A stretch of 48,826 bases of DNA from Nocardioides sp. (GTDB lineage Bacteria; Actinomycetota; Actinomycetes; Propionibacteriales; Nocardioidaceae), in the NCBI GenBank assembly GCA_025924815.1, contig JAICHQ010000015.1, positions 1 through 48,826 of the forward strand, given 5' to 3'. Within the stretch, counting starts at the first letter, position 1, and every line of letters begins with the position of its first letter. Position numbers and translations under genes: made by a program. The notes beneath the pieces are model-generated. The model did not search any database. It had not been told where the DNA came from and saw nothing but the letters and a program-made list of their open reading frames with translations. Of this stretch, positions 38,503-46,704 are shown piece by piece.

Positions 38503-38520
38503 TGCCTTGCCGGCCTGGCC

Positions 38521-39981
38521 TCAGAACTGATCCAGAAGGTCCGCCAGCGGGGACAGGAGCCCGTTCGCCACGGCGATGTCTTCCGTCAGGTCGCGGTCTG
38601 CGTGCTCCTGCGGCAACGTGGCGCAGATCGCTACCGCTTCCGCCAGACGTGGCCCGCACGGCGCCGTACCAGCAAGCCGCAGCGTTCGCGCTGCAGCCAC
38701 GAGCTCGCATGCGAGAACGGAGGCATACGACGAGCACATGTCAGCGAGCCGGACCGCGGAGATGCTTGCGAAGGAGGCGTTCTCCTCGAGGTTCGCAGAG
38801 ACCGGGACGGATTGCAGGGACGCGGGGCCAGCCTCCATCCGCATGGAGGCAACGCGCCAGGCAGCGAAGTACTCGAGCATCATGACGCCGGATGCTCCGG
38901 GCGACCCGTCGCCGAGGTAGTCGGGCACGCCGGTGAGACGTCCGTCGGCCAGCAGCCCGATCCTGCTCAGCGCGAAGGATGACAGCTGCGTCAGGCCGGA
39001 CACGACTGCGTCGAGGGCCAATGCCAGGTCGAGGTTGTAGAAGCCGCCGTGATGAACGACCTCGCCGCTCGAAGCCGAGACCAACGGATTCTCGACACCC
39101 GCGTTGATCAGATCTTCCGTCATGCTGACGACTTCCCCGAGGGCCCACATGACGGCACCGACGCTCGACGGGAAGACGCGTAGCGCGAACGTCTCCTGGA
39201 CCCTGGCGGGGGCGTAGTCCTCTTCGCCGAGCAACTCCCTCAGCCATTGGGCGACCCGCAGCGCATCGTCGGTGCGCAAGGCTGGTGACGCCGCCTCGCA
39301 GAAGTGTTCGCGGTTTCCCTTCACGGCCAACCAGGTCAGGGCGGCGACCACACTGGACGCCTTCAACATCCTGCGCAGCGTATGACTGGCCAACGCACAG
39401 TCGGCCAGCGTGAGCGCCGAGCTGCTGATCAGACCGAGCGCATCCCCCTGCGCCAAGGCGCCAGAACCTGTCGACGACCTCGGGTACGACGTGGATTCCG
39501 CCAGCAGGAGCCCGATTCCAGCGAGCTGCGGCATGTCCCCCGTACCGAGGGCACCGCCTCGATACAGCCGTGGGTACCGCCGACGATTGACGATCTCCAC
39601 CAGCCGTTGACAGGCAGGGACACTGACGCCCGCGCCGCCTCGGGCGAGCTGGTTGAGCCGGATGATCATCAGAGCCCGGATCGCCTCGGTCGACACCTCG
39701 TCGCCACCTGACGTGGCGTGACTCCTCAGCATCCTCAGATCCGACGCCACGTCCTGAGGAACGCTGACGTCCTTCAGTGCGCCGACCCCGGAGTTGCGCC
39801 CGTAGATCAACCGTGTCCCGTGCTGGCTCATCAGCACGTCCCGGGACCGCATGATGCGCTCCAGGGCGTCGTCGGACAAACCCACCATCCGCTCCGACCG
39901 AGCCAGGTCGACCAATGCCTCCACCGTCAGGTCCGAGCCGGTCAGCATCACGGCCGGGTCGGGCCGAGGAGGCGCAGTCAT
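38521..39981 (-). CDS. Aromatic amino acid ammonia-lyase-superfamily enzyme lacking the MIO triad
   Basis: A 486-residue member of the HAL/PAL fold. The catalytic Tyr is present in IYGRNSGVG (Y60, compare YGxNTGFG), and MRMEAGPASLQSVPVSANLE with ENASFAS matches the late HAL segment. At the position where HAL has GSxGASGDL, this protein has GALGTGDM (143-150): one residue shorter and without the Ala-Ser-Gly that forms the MIO prosthetic group. Family members without MIO, such as ergothionase, are thought to eliminate a better leaving group such as trimethylamine. It is the last gene of an operon with an amino acid ABC importer, so the substrate is probably an imported amino acid derivative or betaine. 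The ATG at 39981 lies 25 bp after the binding-protein gene. Confidence 0.85.
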   Translation of the reverse strand: MTAPPRPDPAVMLTGSDLTVEALVDLARSERMVGLSDDALERIMRSRDVLMSQHGTRLIYGRNSGVGALKDVSVPQDVASDLRMLRSHATSGGDEVSTEAIRALMIIRLNQLARGGAGVSVPACQRLVEIVNRRRYPRLYRGGALGTGDMPQLAGIGLLLAESTSYPRSSTGSGALAQGDALGLISSSALTLADCALASHTLRRMLKASSVVAALTWLAVKGNREHFCEAASPALRTDDALRVAQWLRELLGEEDYAPARVQETFALRVFPSSVGAVMWALGEVVSMTEDLINAGVENPLVSASSGEVVHHGGFYNLDLALALDAVVSGLTQLSSFALSRIGLLADGRLTGVPDYLGDGSPGASGVMMLEYFAAWRVASMRMEAGPASLQSVPVSANLEENASFASISAVRLADMCSSYASVLACELVAAARTLRLAGTAPCGPRLAEAVAICATLPQEHADRDLTEDIAVANGLLSPLADLLDQF

Positions 39982-40006
39982 GAGGCTAGTGTCGTGCGCC
40001 CGTCTG

Positions 40007-40885
40007 CTACTTGCCCTGATTCAGCTGTGGCGCGTCCAGCTCCAGGTCGCCGAGTCCGTACTTCGCCATCAGCTGGCCGTAGGTCCCGTCGTCCATGATC
40101 TCGCCCAGGGCACGCGTCAGGGCCTTCTGGAGGTCGACGTCGTCCTTCGGCACGGCGATGCCCAGCAGACCCCCGTACTCGTACCGGAGCTTGGCGATGG
40201 CCAGCTTGGAACCTGCGGCGGTCTTCATGGTGAAGCCGGCGGCGACGCTGTCGCTCAAGAACCCGTCCACGCGGCCGGTTGTCAAAGCCAGGAGCGCCTG
40301 CGGCGAGCCGGGGAAGACCTTGACATCGATCTTCGACTGGCTCTTGCTGACGCAGTCATCGGAAGCCGTCTGGAGCCAACCGATCTCCAGCGTACCGAGT
40401 TGCGCAGCAATGCTCCTTCCGCACAGGTCATCCATCGAGCTGGCCGCGACCAGGGAGCTGCCCTTGGCGACCAGCAGCTCGTCCAGGGTTCGTGCGTAGT
40501 CGACGAAGTCGACCTTCGCGCGCCGGTCCTTCGAGTCTCCGATGTCCGACATGGCGACATCGAAACGGCCCGCGTCCAAGCCGGGAATGAGGGTGTCGAA
40601 GCCGATGACCTTGAAATCGATCTTGACGCCCAACTTGTCGGCGATCGCCGTTGCCAACGCGGGGTCGATGCCGATGATCTCGTTCGTCACCGCGTCTCGA
40701 TACTCGAAGGGAGGGTAGGTCGGGTCCGTCGCCACCTGCAGGACGCCGTCTGCGAGCGCCGCGGGGACAGCCTTGTTCTCGGTGTTGGCCTGGGCGTCAA
40801 CGGGCTTGATGGCTCCGCAGCCGGCGGTCGCTGCCACGGCGCCGGTCATGGCGAGTGCGGCGAGCAGGCTTGAGATTCGGTTCAT
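40007..40885 (-). CDS. Polar amino acid ABC transporter, substrate-binding lipoprotein
   Basis: A 292-residue periplasmic-type binding protein of the SBP_bac_3 family. The N-terminus MNRISSLLAALAMTGAVAAT is a lipoprotein signal with the lipobox AATAGC, lipidation expected at the Cys near residue 23. The mature domain begins LQVATDPTYPPFEYRD and includes GIDPALATAIADKLGVKIDF, DTLIPGLDAGRFDVAMSDI and SPQALLALTTGRVDGFLSDS. The ATG at 40885 has AGGA 6 nt upstream; a longer frame to 41125 runs back into the ATPase gene. It captures the substrate for the permease and ATPase encoded upstream on the same strand. Confidence 0.92.
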   Translation of the reverse strand: MNRISSLLAALAMTGAVAATAGCGAIKPVDAQANTENKAVPAALADGVLQVATDPTYPPFEYRDAVTNEIIGIDPALATAIADKLGVKIDFKVIGFDTLIPGLDAGRFDVAMSDIGDSKDRRAKVDFVDYARTLDELLVAKGSSLVAASSMDDLCGRSIAAQLGTLEIGWLQTASDDCVSKSQSKIDVKVFPGSPQALLALTTGRVDGFLSDSVAAGFTMKTAAGSKLAIAKLRYEYGGLLGIAVPKDDVDLQKALTRALGEIMDDGTYGQLMAKYGLGDLELDAPQLNQGK

Positions 40886-40991
40886 GGTGGGTCCTGTTCT
40901 GGGCGCGACCGATCGCAGCCCATCGAATGTGTGGATGTCGGTGATGTCCCGGCTGTGGGCTGCCGGGACCCGAGAATCGGGAACTACCTCT

Positions 40992-41798
40992 TCAGCTGAG
41001 AACCTGAGACAGGAAGGTTCGTGTCCTCTCTTCTCGAGGTTGGGAGATGACCGTGCGGGGATCGCCGGACTCGACCACTCTGCCGCGATCCATGAAGACG
41101 AGCGTGTCCGCAACTTCACTCGCAAAACCGATCTCGTGCGTCACCACGATCATGGTCATACCGGTTCGGGCGAGCTCCTTCATGACGACCAGAACCTCAC
41201 CGACCAGCTCGGGGTCGAGGGCGCTGGTCGGTTCGTCGAAGAGCATGAGCTTGGGTTCCATGGCCAGCGCTCGCGCGATCGCCACCCGCTGCTGCTGTCC
41301 ACCGGAGAGCTGCACGGGGTAGGCCTGGAGCTTGTCCGCCAGACCGACGCGTCGCAGGAGTTCGACCGCTGCCGCCTTGGCCTCCTGCTTCGTCCTCCGC
41401 TTGAGCAGCACCGGAGCGAGGCACACGTTCTCGAGGACGGACATATGAGGGAAGAGATCGAAGTGCTGGAACACCATGCCGATATCCGCGCGTTGCTTGA
41501 GCAGATCGCGTTCGGGCAGTTCGTGGAGTCTGCTTCCCCGTTCGGTATAGCCGACCAGCCGACCGTCGACGGACATTCGGCCGGCATCGATCTTGTCCAG
41601 ATGGTTGATGCACCGCAGGAAGGTCGACTTTCCCGATCCGGATGGACCGATGATGCAGACGACCTCGCCCTTGGCCACGTCGAGAGAGACCGAGTCCAGG
41701 ACGTGCAGCGACCCGAAGAACTTGTGTACGTCGTGGGCTTGCAGCATGAAGTCGCCTTCGCGTCGTGCGGAGTAGGTGTGCGCGACGGCCTGTCCCAT
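40992..41798 (-). CDS. Polar amino acid ABC transporter, ATP-binding protein
   Basis: A 268-residue GlnQ-type ATPase. Walker A is [10 protein letters not shown] (about 52-61), the Q loop lies in [12 protein letters not shown], the signature is [17 protein letters not shown] (about 160-176), Walker B is [17 protein letters not shown], and the switch His is in [11 protein letters not shown]. The ATG at 41798 shares one base with the permease stop (TGATG). About 17 residues precede the normal domain start at [12 protein letters not shown], so an internal start is possible. It powers uptake together with the permease at 41798-42754 and the binding protein at 40007. Confidence 0.94.
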   Translation of the reverse strand: MGQAVAHTYSARREGDFMLQAHDVHKFFGSLHVLDSVSLDVAKGEVVCIIGPSGSGKSTFLRCINHLDKIDAGRMSVDGRLVGYTERGSRLHELPERDLLKQRADIGMVFQHFDLFPHMSVLENVCLAPVLLKRRTKQEAKAAAVELLRRVGLADKLQAYPVQLSGGQQQRVAIARALAMEPKLMLFDEPTSALDPELVGEVLVVMKELARTGMTMIVVTHEIGFASEVADTLVFMDRGRVVESGDPRTVISQPREERTRTFLSQVLS

Positions 41799-42754
41799 CA
41801 CTGGACCCCGGCCTCCCGTCGCGTCATTCCCCACGCATTTCGAAGCATCTGGAATCGGGCGACCGGCGCGGTCCGCGTGGTGCCTCGCCCGAAGCGGCGC
41901 TCCAGGTACTGCTGCCCGAAGGTCAGGACGGATGTGGCGAGCAGGTACCAGATGCTCACCACGATCAGGAGCGGGATCGTTTCGTAGGTCCTGGTGTAGA
42001 TCGACTGTGCCGAGTACAGCAATTCCGAGAGGGCAATGATGGACACGATCGACGTCGTCTTCAGCATTCCGATCACCTCATTACCCGTGGGAGGGACGAT
42101 CACCCGCATCGCCTGGGGCAGAACGACCTTTCGCAATGTCTGCAGGCGACTGAGTCCCAGCGAGGATGCGGCATACGTCTGACCCTCGGGGACCGAGAGA
42201 ATTCCGGATCTGACGATCTCGGCCATGTAGGCGCCCTCGTTGAGACCGAGCGTGAGAGTCGCGGCCACGAACGGTGTGATCAGCAGGTTGATGTTCACCA
42301 GGAAGAACTCGGGGCCGAAAGGGATTCCGATGACCACTTTCGGGTACAGCGCCGAGAAGTTGAACCAGAAGATCAGCTGCACCAACACCGGCGTACCTCG
42401 AAAGAAGCCGATGTAGGCACCGGCCAAACCGCTGGCCAGCTTGCTGGGAGAAAGACGGATCACGGCCAGAACGATCCCGAGCGCAATGCCGATGAGCATG
42501 GAGACGACGGTCAGGATGATCGTCATCCGGAGACCACGCAGGATGTCGGGCGCGAACAGGTATTCGTTGACCGTTCCCCACTCATACCGGGGATTGGTGA
42601 TCAGGGTCGTCACCAGACCAACGGCCAGGGCGGCGCTGACGACCATGAGAAACCGACGGCCGGGGTGAGGTGCCGGCACCACTGCCAACCTCTTCGCCTC
42701 GTCCCACGTCGTGGGCGTGACCAGGCGTTCGGAAATCGGATCGGTCGTCGTCAT
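41798..42754 (-). CDS. Polar amino acid ABC transporter, permease
   Basis: A 318-residue permease of the HisM/GlnP type. The first 34 residues are cytoplasmic, followed by membrane segments at about 35-54 ([18 protein letters not shown]), 76-102, 113-135, 150-172 and 255-290. The EAA-type motif that contacts the ATPase is [20 protein letters not shown] (about 207-226). One permease gene is present, so it probably acts as a homodimer. It is the first gene of the importer-lyase operon. The upstream region (42755-43059) contains dyad and direct-repeat elements listed separately and no gene. Confidence 0.94.
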   Translation of the reverse strand: MTTTDPISERLVTPTTWDEAKRLAVVPAPHPGRRFLMVVSAALAVGLVTTLITNPRYEWGTVNEYLFAPDILRGLRMTIILTVVSMLIGIALGIVLAVIRLSPSKLASGLAGAYIGFFRGTPVLVQLIFWFNFSALYPKVVIGIPFGPEFFLVNINLLITPFVAATLTLGLNEGAYMAEIVRSGILSVPEGQTYAASSLGLSRLQTLRKVVLPQAMRVIVPPTGNEVIGMLKTTSIVSIIALSELLYSAQSIYTRTYETIPLLIVVSIWYLLATSVLTFGQQYLERRFGRGTTRTAPVARFQMLRNAWGMTRREAGVQ

Positions 42755-42777
42755 ATCTGCCCCAACCGGGATGTTGG

Positions 42778-42794
42778 CGATCGCAGTGCGATCG
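42778..42794. promoter_or_regulatory. Perfect dyad upstream of the transporter operon
   Basis: CGATCGC-AGT-GCGATCG is a perfect inverted repeat 23 bp before the permease ATG at 42754. It could be an operator or a hairpin in the 5' untranslated region. Confidence 0.45.
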
Positions 42795-42833
42795 GCGCCG
42801 CTGCCGCACCATTTCCCCTGAATGGCGTCATTT

Positions 42834-42848
42834 GACTGTCACGACTGT
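42834..42848. repeat. Direct repeat GACTGT, 9-bp period
   Basis: GACTGT occurs at 42834-42839 and 42843-42848, separated by CAC. On the minus strand it reads ACAGTC-GTG-ACAGTC, about 80 bp before the permease start, a suitable place for an activator site. The remainder of the 42755-43059 gap holds nothing else I can support. Confidence 0.35.
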
Positions 42849-43059
42849 AACGACGGGCTCAGGGCCTCGCCATAGGCGCTTGTCGCAGGATCCGACGCGC
42901 CAGTGGTCATCTGCACATGGGTGCGGACGTCCAAGTCAGGAGCGCACCGTCATCGCCCGCGCCGTTCGCGGCCGGAGGCCCGAGGAGCGTCGCGGGCTCT
43001 TTCCCTGCTCGGGTCCCCTGGCAGACGTCGACCGGCTTCAACGACCGGATCCAGCCAGA

Positions 43060-43410
43060 TCAGGGCCGCAGGGCATCGCCGAGAGCGGTCAGTTGCCCCT
43101 CGACCAGTCGGTAGAAGGCCCAGCGGCCTCGCTGCTCACGGACCACAAGTCCCGCGTCGACCAGCTGCTTCATGTGGTGGGAGACCGTCGGCTGGGACAA
43201 TCCCACCGGAGCGATGAGGTCACAGATGCAGGCCTCCCGCTCGGGGTGGGCGGCGATCAGCGAGAGCAGCCGGACCCGGGTCGGGTCTCCGAGGGCCCTG
43301 AACATCCGGGCCAAACCCCGAGCCTCTTCGACATCGAGAGCACCGTGTGCGACCGGGGTGCAGCAGACGTTTGCGTCGCCGAGGAGCGGGAGGGCGGTTC
43401 TGGGGGCCAT
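43060..43410 (-). CDS. arsR: ArsR-family arsenic-responsive repressor
   Basis: A 116-residue winged-helix repressor that releases DNA on binding As(III). The HTH reads ACICDLIAPVGLSQPTVSHH (about 59-78), where CICDL is the cysteine motif of the arsenite site; additional cysteines occur at NVCCTP near residue 15. The wing is REQRGRWAFYRL. I chose the ATG at 43410 (MAPRTALPLLG), as the longer start at 43428 adds only six residues. It is divergent from arsM-acr3-arsC, and tandem dyads between them are its probable operators. Confidence 0.92.
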   Translation of the reverse strand: MAPRTALPLLGDANVCCTPVAHGALDVEEARGLARMFRALGDPTRVRLLSLIAAHPEREACICDLIAPVGLSQPTVSHHMKQLVDAGLVVREQRGRWAFYRLVEGQLTALGDALRP

Positions 43411-43431
43411 GACTCCATCATGCCACACTCA

Positions 43432-43471
43432 TTGACAATCATCGATGCATCGATAGCACTCGATGTATCGA
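43432..43471. promoter_or_regulatory. Divergent ars promoter with tandem ArsR operators
   Basis: TTGACA at 43432-43437 is a perfect -35 for the arsM direction. Two dyads follow: ATCGAT-GC-ATCGAT (43441-43454) and TCGAT-GT-ATCGA (43460-43471). They cover the spacer, the -10 region and the start, as expected for ArsR repression. The -10 itself is poorly conserved. Confidence 0.7.
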
Positions 43472-43503
43472 CACCGGTCGATGCGAATGAGAGGATGGGA
43501 CCC

Positions 43504-44307
43504 ATGACGAGCACCCACGACCTGCGCGAGGAAGTGCGTGTCCGGTACGCCCGGGCCGCCACCGCCGTACGGGGCGGCAGCAGCAACACCGAGGTGAACG
43601 ACGCCCTTCAGGTCGTCGACGAGGGCTGCTGCAACACCGGTTGCTGCGGCGGACAAACGGGCACTGTCGACGACTCCTTCGGCGCCGGCCTGTACGACGC
43701 CGACGAGCAGGGCGAGCTTCCGGCCGAGGCGCTGGCCGCGAGCCTGGGCTGCGGCAACCCCACCGCGGTGGCCGACCTTCGACCGGGCGAGCGGGTGCTC
43801 GACCTCGGCTCCGGTGGCGGCATCGACGTGCTGCTCTCGGCCCGTCGGGTCGGCGAGTCCGGGTTTGCCTACGGAGTGGACATGACCCACGAGATGCTCG
43901 ACCTGGCCCGCGCCAACGCCGCCAAGGCGGGGGCAACCAACGTGGAGTTCCTCGAGGGCACCATCGAGGACGTCCCGCTGCCCGACGCCTCGGTGGACGT
44001 GGTCATCTCCAACTGCGTGATCAACCTGTCGGTCGACAAGCCCCAGGTACTCGCCGAGATGCACCGCGTGCTCGCCCCTGGCGGACGGATCGGGATCTCC
44101 GACGTCGTCGCCGAGGACCAGCTGACCGTGGCCGATCGTGCCGAGCGGGGTTCGTACGTCGGCTGCATCGCCGGCGCCCTGTCACGCAACGAGTACCTCG
44201 ACGGCCTCGCCGCCGCCGGATTCGTCGACGCCGAGGTCGAGTTCACCCACGAGGCCGCACCGGGCATGCACGGCGCGATCATCCGGGCCACCAAGCCAAC
44301 GCCATGA
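43504..44307 (+). CDS. arsM: Arsenite S-adenosylmethionine methyltransferase
   Basis: A 267-residue SAM-dependent enzyme that methylates As(III). The N-terminal cysteine group DEGCCNTGCCGG (about 39-50) and ISNCVINLS (about 165) supply arsenic-binding thiols. The SAM fold is shown by VLDLGSGGGIDVLLSARRVG (about 100-119) and YGVDMTHEMLDLARANAAKA. The ATG at 43504 has AGAGGA 8 nt upstream; the ATG at 43495 is too close to that site. Its stop overlaps acr3 (ATGA). Control by the adjacent ArsR is expected. Confidence 0.93.
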   Translation: MTSTHDLREEVRVRYARAATAVRGGSSNTEVNDALQVVDEGCCNTGCCGGQTGTVDDSFGAGLYDADEQGELPAEALAASLGCGNPTAVADLRPGERVLDLGSGGGIDVLLSARRVGESGFAYGVDMTHEMLDLARANAAKAGATNVEFLEGTIEDVPLPDASVDVVISNCVINLSVDKPQVLAEMHRVLAPGGRIGISDVVAEDQLTVADRAERGSYVGCIAGALSRNEYLDGLAAAGFVDAEVEFTHEAAPGMHGAIIRATKPTP

Positions 44308-45392
44308 CCAGCGCGACGCCGGTCGCGGACCGGACCGACGTCGTCCATCGACTCTCCACGCTGGACCGCTACCTGCCGGTGTGGATCGGGCTGGCGATGG
44401 CGGCCGGACTGCTGTTGGGCCGCGGGGTGCCCGGCATCGCCGACGTCCTGGACGCCATCAAAGTCGGCTCGGTGTCAATGCCGATCGCGCTCGGCCTGCT
44501 GGTGATGATGTACCCGGTACTGGCCAAGGTCCGCTTCGACGAGATCGGCGATGTCGCGCGCGACACCAGGATGATGACCCTGTCCCTTGTCCTGAACTGG
44601 GTCATCGGCCCGGCACTGATGTTCACCCTGGCCTGGGTGTTCCTCGCCGATCTGCCCGAGTACCGCACCGGGCTGATCATCGTCGGCCTCGCCCGCTGCA
44701 TCGCGATGGTCATCCTCTGGAACGACCTCGCCTGCGGCGACCCCGAAGCCGCGGCGATGCTGGTCGCTCTGAACTCCGTCTTCCAAGTGATCGCGTTCGC
44801 ACTCCTCGGTTGGTTCTACCTCGACCTGCTGCCCGGCTGGCTCGGCCTGTCCACCACCGGCCTGGACGTGTCGCCCTGGCAGATCGCCTGGAGCGTGGTG
44901 GCCTTCCTCGGCATCCCGCTCGCCGCCGGCTACCTCACCCGACGCATCGCAGAGCGCCGCCGCGGACGCGTCTGGTACGAACAACGGTTCCTGCCGCGTC
45001 TGGGACCGTGGGCGCTGTACGGACTGTTGTTCACCATCGTGGTCCTGTTCGCACTCCAGGGCGACACCATCACCCACCAGCCAGCCGACGTCGCCCGCAT
45101 CGCGGTCCCGCTGGTGGCCTACTTCGCGCTCATGTGGGGCGGATCCATGCTGATCGCCTACCGCCTCGGGCTCGGCTACCGCCGCTCCACGACCGTGGCC
45201 TTCACGGCCGCGGGCAACAATTTCGAGCTCGCCATCGCGGTGGCCATCTCCGTCTTCGGCGTCACCAGCGGACAAGCCCTGGCCGGCGTCGTCGGACCCC
45301 TCATCGAGGTGCCCGTCCTGGTCGGCCTGGTCTACGTCAGCCTCTGGGTCCGTCGCTACTTCCTTGACGCCACCAAGGAGACCACGAGGTGA
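44304..45392 (+). CDS. acr3: ACR3-family arsenite efflux permease
   Basis: A 362-residue membrane transporter with ten predicted segments that exports arsenite. Family motifs include LGLLVMMYPVLAKVRFDEIG (about 72-91), LSLVLNWVIGPALMF, GLARCIAMVILWNDLACGD (about 129-147) with the functionally important Cys, and TVAFTAAGNNFELAIAVAIS (about 300-319). The ATG at 44304 overlaps the arsM stop, and the stop overlaps the arsC GTG, so the three genes are coupled. Confidence 0.94.
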   Translation: MTSATPVADRTDVVHRLSTLDRYLPVWIGLAMAAGLLLGRGVPGIADVLDAIKVGSVSMPIALGLLVMMYPVLAKVRFDEIGDVARDTRMMTLSLVLNWVIGPALMFTLAWVFLADLPEYRTGLIIVGLARCIAMVILWNDLACGDPEAAAMLVALNSVFQVIAFALLGWFYLDLLPGWLGLSTTGLDVSPWQIAWSVVAFLGIPLAAGYLTRRIAERRRGRVWYEQRFLPRLGPWALYGLLFTIVVLFALQGDTITHQPADVARIAVPLVAYFALMWGGSMLIAYRLGLGYRRSTTVAFTAAGNNFELAIAVAISVFGVTSGQALAGVVGPLIEVPVLVGLVYVSLWVRRYFLDATKETTR

Positions 45393-45841
45393 CCGTCGAG
45401 GCCGACACCTACGCTCCCCAGGTCGTGTTCGCCTGCGTGCGCAACGGCGGCCGCTCCGTGGCCGCCCGGCTCCTGACCGAGCACTACGCCGACGGCCGCA
45501 TGATCGCTCTGTCCGCCGGCACCCAGCCCGGTGAGCACATCCACCCCGAGGTCGCCGAGGTGCTGGAGAGGATCGGTCTGGACACCTCGGGTGAGCAGCC
45601 CAGGCTCCTCACCCGCACGATGATCGCCGCCAGCGACCTGGCCGTCACCCTGGGCTGCGGCGAGGAGTGCCCCTACGTCCCCGGCGTCACCTACCGTGAC
45701 TGGCCGGTCGATGACCCCCGCGGCCAGGACGAGGCCGCCGTCCGACGGATCGTCGCCGACCTCGACGCCCGGGTGCGGGACCTCCTGCTCGAGCTGCTGC
45801 CGGGACTGGACCTGCCGCCCAGCGTCCTACCGGCGGGGTGA
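45389..45841 (+). CDS. arsC: Arsenate reductase, low-molecular-weight phosphatase family
   Basis: A 150-residue arsenate reductase that makes As(V) available to ACR3 as As(III). The P-loop is FACVRNGGRSVAARL (Cys about 16, Arg about 22), followed by ALSAGTQPGEHIHPEVAEVL, VTLGCGEECPY (two further cysteines, about 91 and 95) and the general-acid Asp in YRDWPVDDPRGQDE. The GTG at 45389 overlaps the acr3 stop. The reductant, thioredoxin or mycothiol, cannot be told from this sequence. An opposite-strand frame over its 3' end is spurious. Confidence 0.92.
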   Translation: MTVEADTYAPQVVFACVRNGGRSVAARLLTEHYADGRMIALSAGTQPGEHIHPEVAEVLERIGLDTSGEQPRLLTRTMIAASDLAVTLGCGEECPYVPGVTYRDWPVDDPRGQDEAAVRRIVADLDARVRDLLLELLPGLDLPPSVLPAG

Positions 45842-45966
45842 GCGCCTCCCATCGGCAAGGTGTCGGCGGTCTGCTGGGGCAGGTCGTCGGCCACGTGGGC
45901 GTCGTTGCCCCGTTCGAGGTCTCGCCGACCCGGGCGAGCCCGTCCTTGAGGTGGAGCAGCTCCATT

Positions 45967-46005
45967 TCAACGCGCGTTGACGTATACCGGGACGGTCAGT
46001 AGGTT
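45967..46005 (+). promoter_or_regulatory. Promoter and palindrome upstream of tetR
   Basis: TTGACG (45977-45982), 17-nt spacer, TAGGTT (46000-46005) form a promoter for the gene at 46038. The palindrome TCAACGCGCGTTGA (45967-45980) overlaps the -35 and is a likely autoregulatory operator. The rest of the gap 45842-45966 shows nothing. Confidence 0.55.
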
Positions 46006-46037
46006 GGAACTCATCATCCGTTGAGATCGGACGGCCC

Positions 46038-46679
46038 ATGCCGAAGTCGAGTGTGCCCTCCCCGCGTCGCCGGCTCGGGCGCCGGCCCGGGGCACCGGAG
46101 ACCCAGAGCGAGATCGTGGATGCAGCCCGCGGTCTGTTCGCCGCCCACGGGTACGCCGGGACCTCGATCCGGGCGGTCGCGACCGCGGCCGGAGTGGATC
46201 CCGCATTGGTCCACCACTACTTCGGGACCAAGGAGGGCCTGTTCCGCGCCGCACTCGAGGTGCCGGTCGATGTCGATTCGCTGCTGAACCGGGTGCTGAC
46301 CGGGGAGCGGGATGCCGCGCCCGTCCGTCTCGCCGAGACCTTCCTCGACGTCTGGGACAGCCCGGAGACCGGGCCCGCGATGCTGGCCTTCCTACGTCGC
46401 GTGCTGGCCGACGCCACGGCGACGGACCTGGTGCGGCAGTTCGCCGTGGCGACCGTGATGAAACGAGCGGCCGCGGGACTGCTGGCAGACGTAGAGCCTG
46501 CCGACGCGCAGGCACGCGTCTCGATGGTCTTCAGCCAGCTGCTCGGCGTCGTCGTCGCCCGCAGGGTCCTACGGATCGAGCCCCTGGCCGGCATGGCCCG
46601 CGAGGAACTGGTGCAGCGAGTCTCCGACGCCGTCGCCACCCATCTCCGCGGCGTCCCCGCCACGTGCCCGCTGACCTGA
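46038..46679 (+). CDS. TetR-family repressor
   Basis: A 213-residue regulator. The N-terminal HTH (about 24-68) reads EIVDAARGLFAAHGYAGTSI, VATAAGVDPALVHHYFGTKE and GLFRAALEVP, the TetR signature. The helical C-terminal ligand domain is of the TetR_C type with VMKRAAAGLLADVEPADAQA. It lies 25 bp before an ABC exporter and probably represses it, as is usual for such pairs. The ligand is unknown. An Arg/Pro-rich N-terminal tail precedes the HTH. Confidence 0.92.
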   Translation: MPKSSVPSPRRRLGRRPGAPETQSEIVDAARGLFAAHGYAGTSIRAVATAAGVDPALVHHYFGTKEGLFRAALEVPVDVDSLLNRVLTGERDAAPVRLAETFLDVWDSPETGPAMLAFLRRVLADATATDLVRQFAVATVMKRAAAGLLADVEPADAQARVSMVFSQLLGVVVARRVLRIEPLAGMAREELVQRVSDAVATHLRGVPATCPLT

Positions 46680-46704
46680 CCGACCGAAGGACTGAGAGCT
46701 GCAC

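Noticed and set aside
43441..43471. CRISPR-like or satellite repeat of CGAT units
   Set aside because: Only two short dyads, placed exactly in the divergent ars promoter; ArsR operators explain them.
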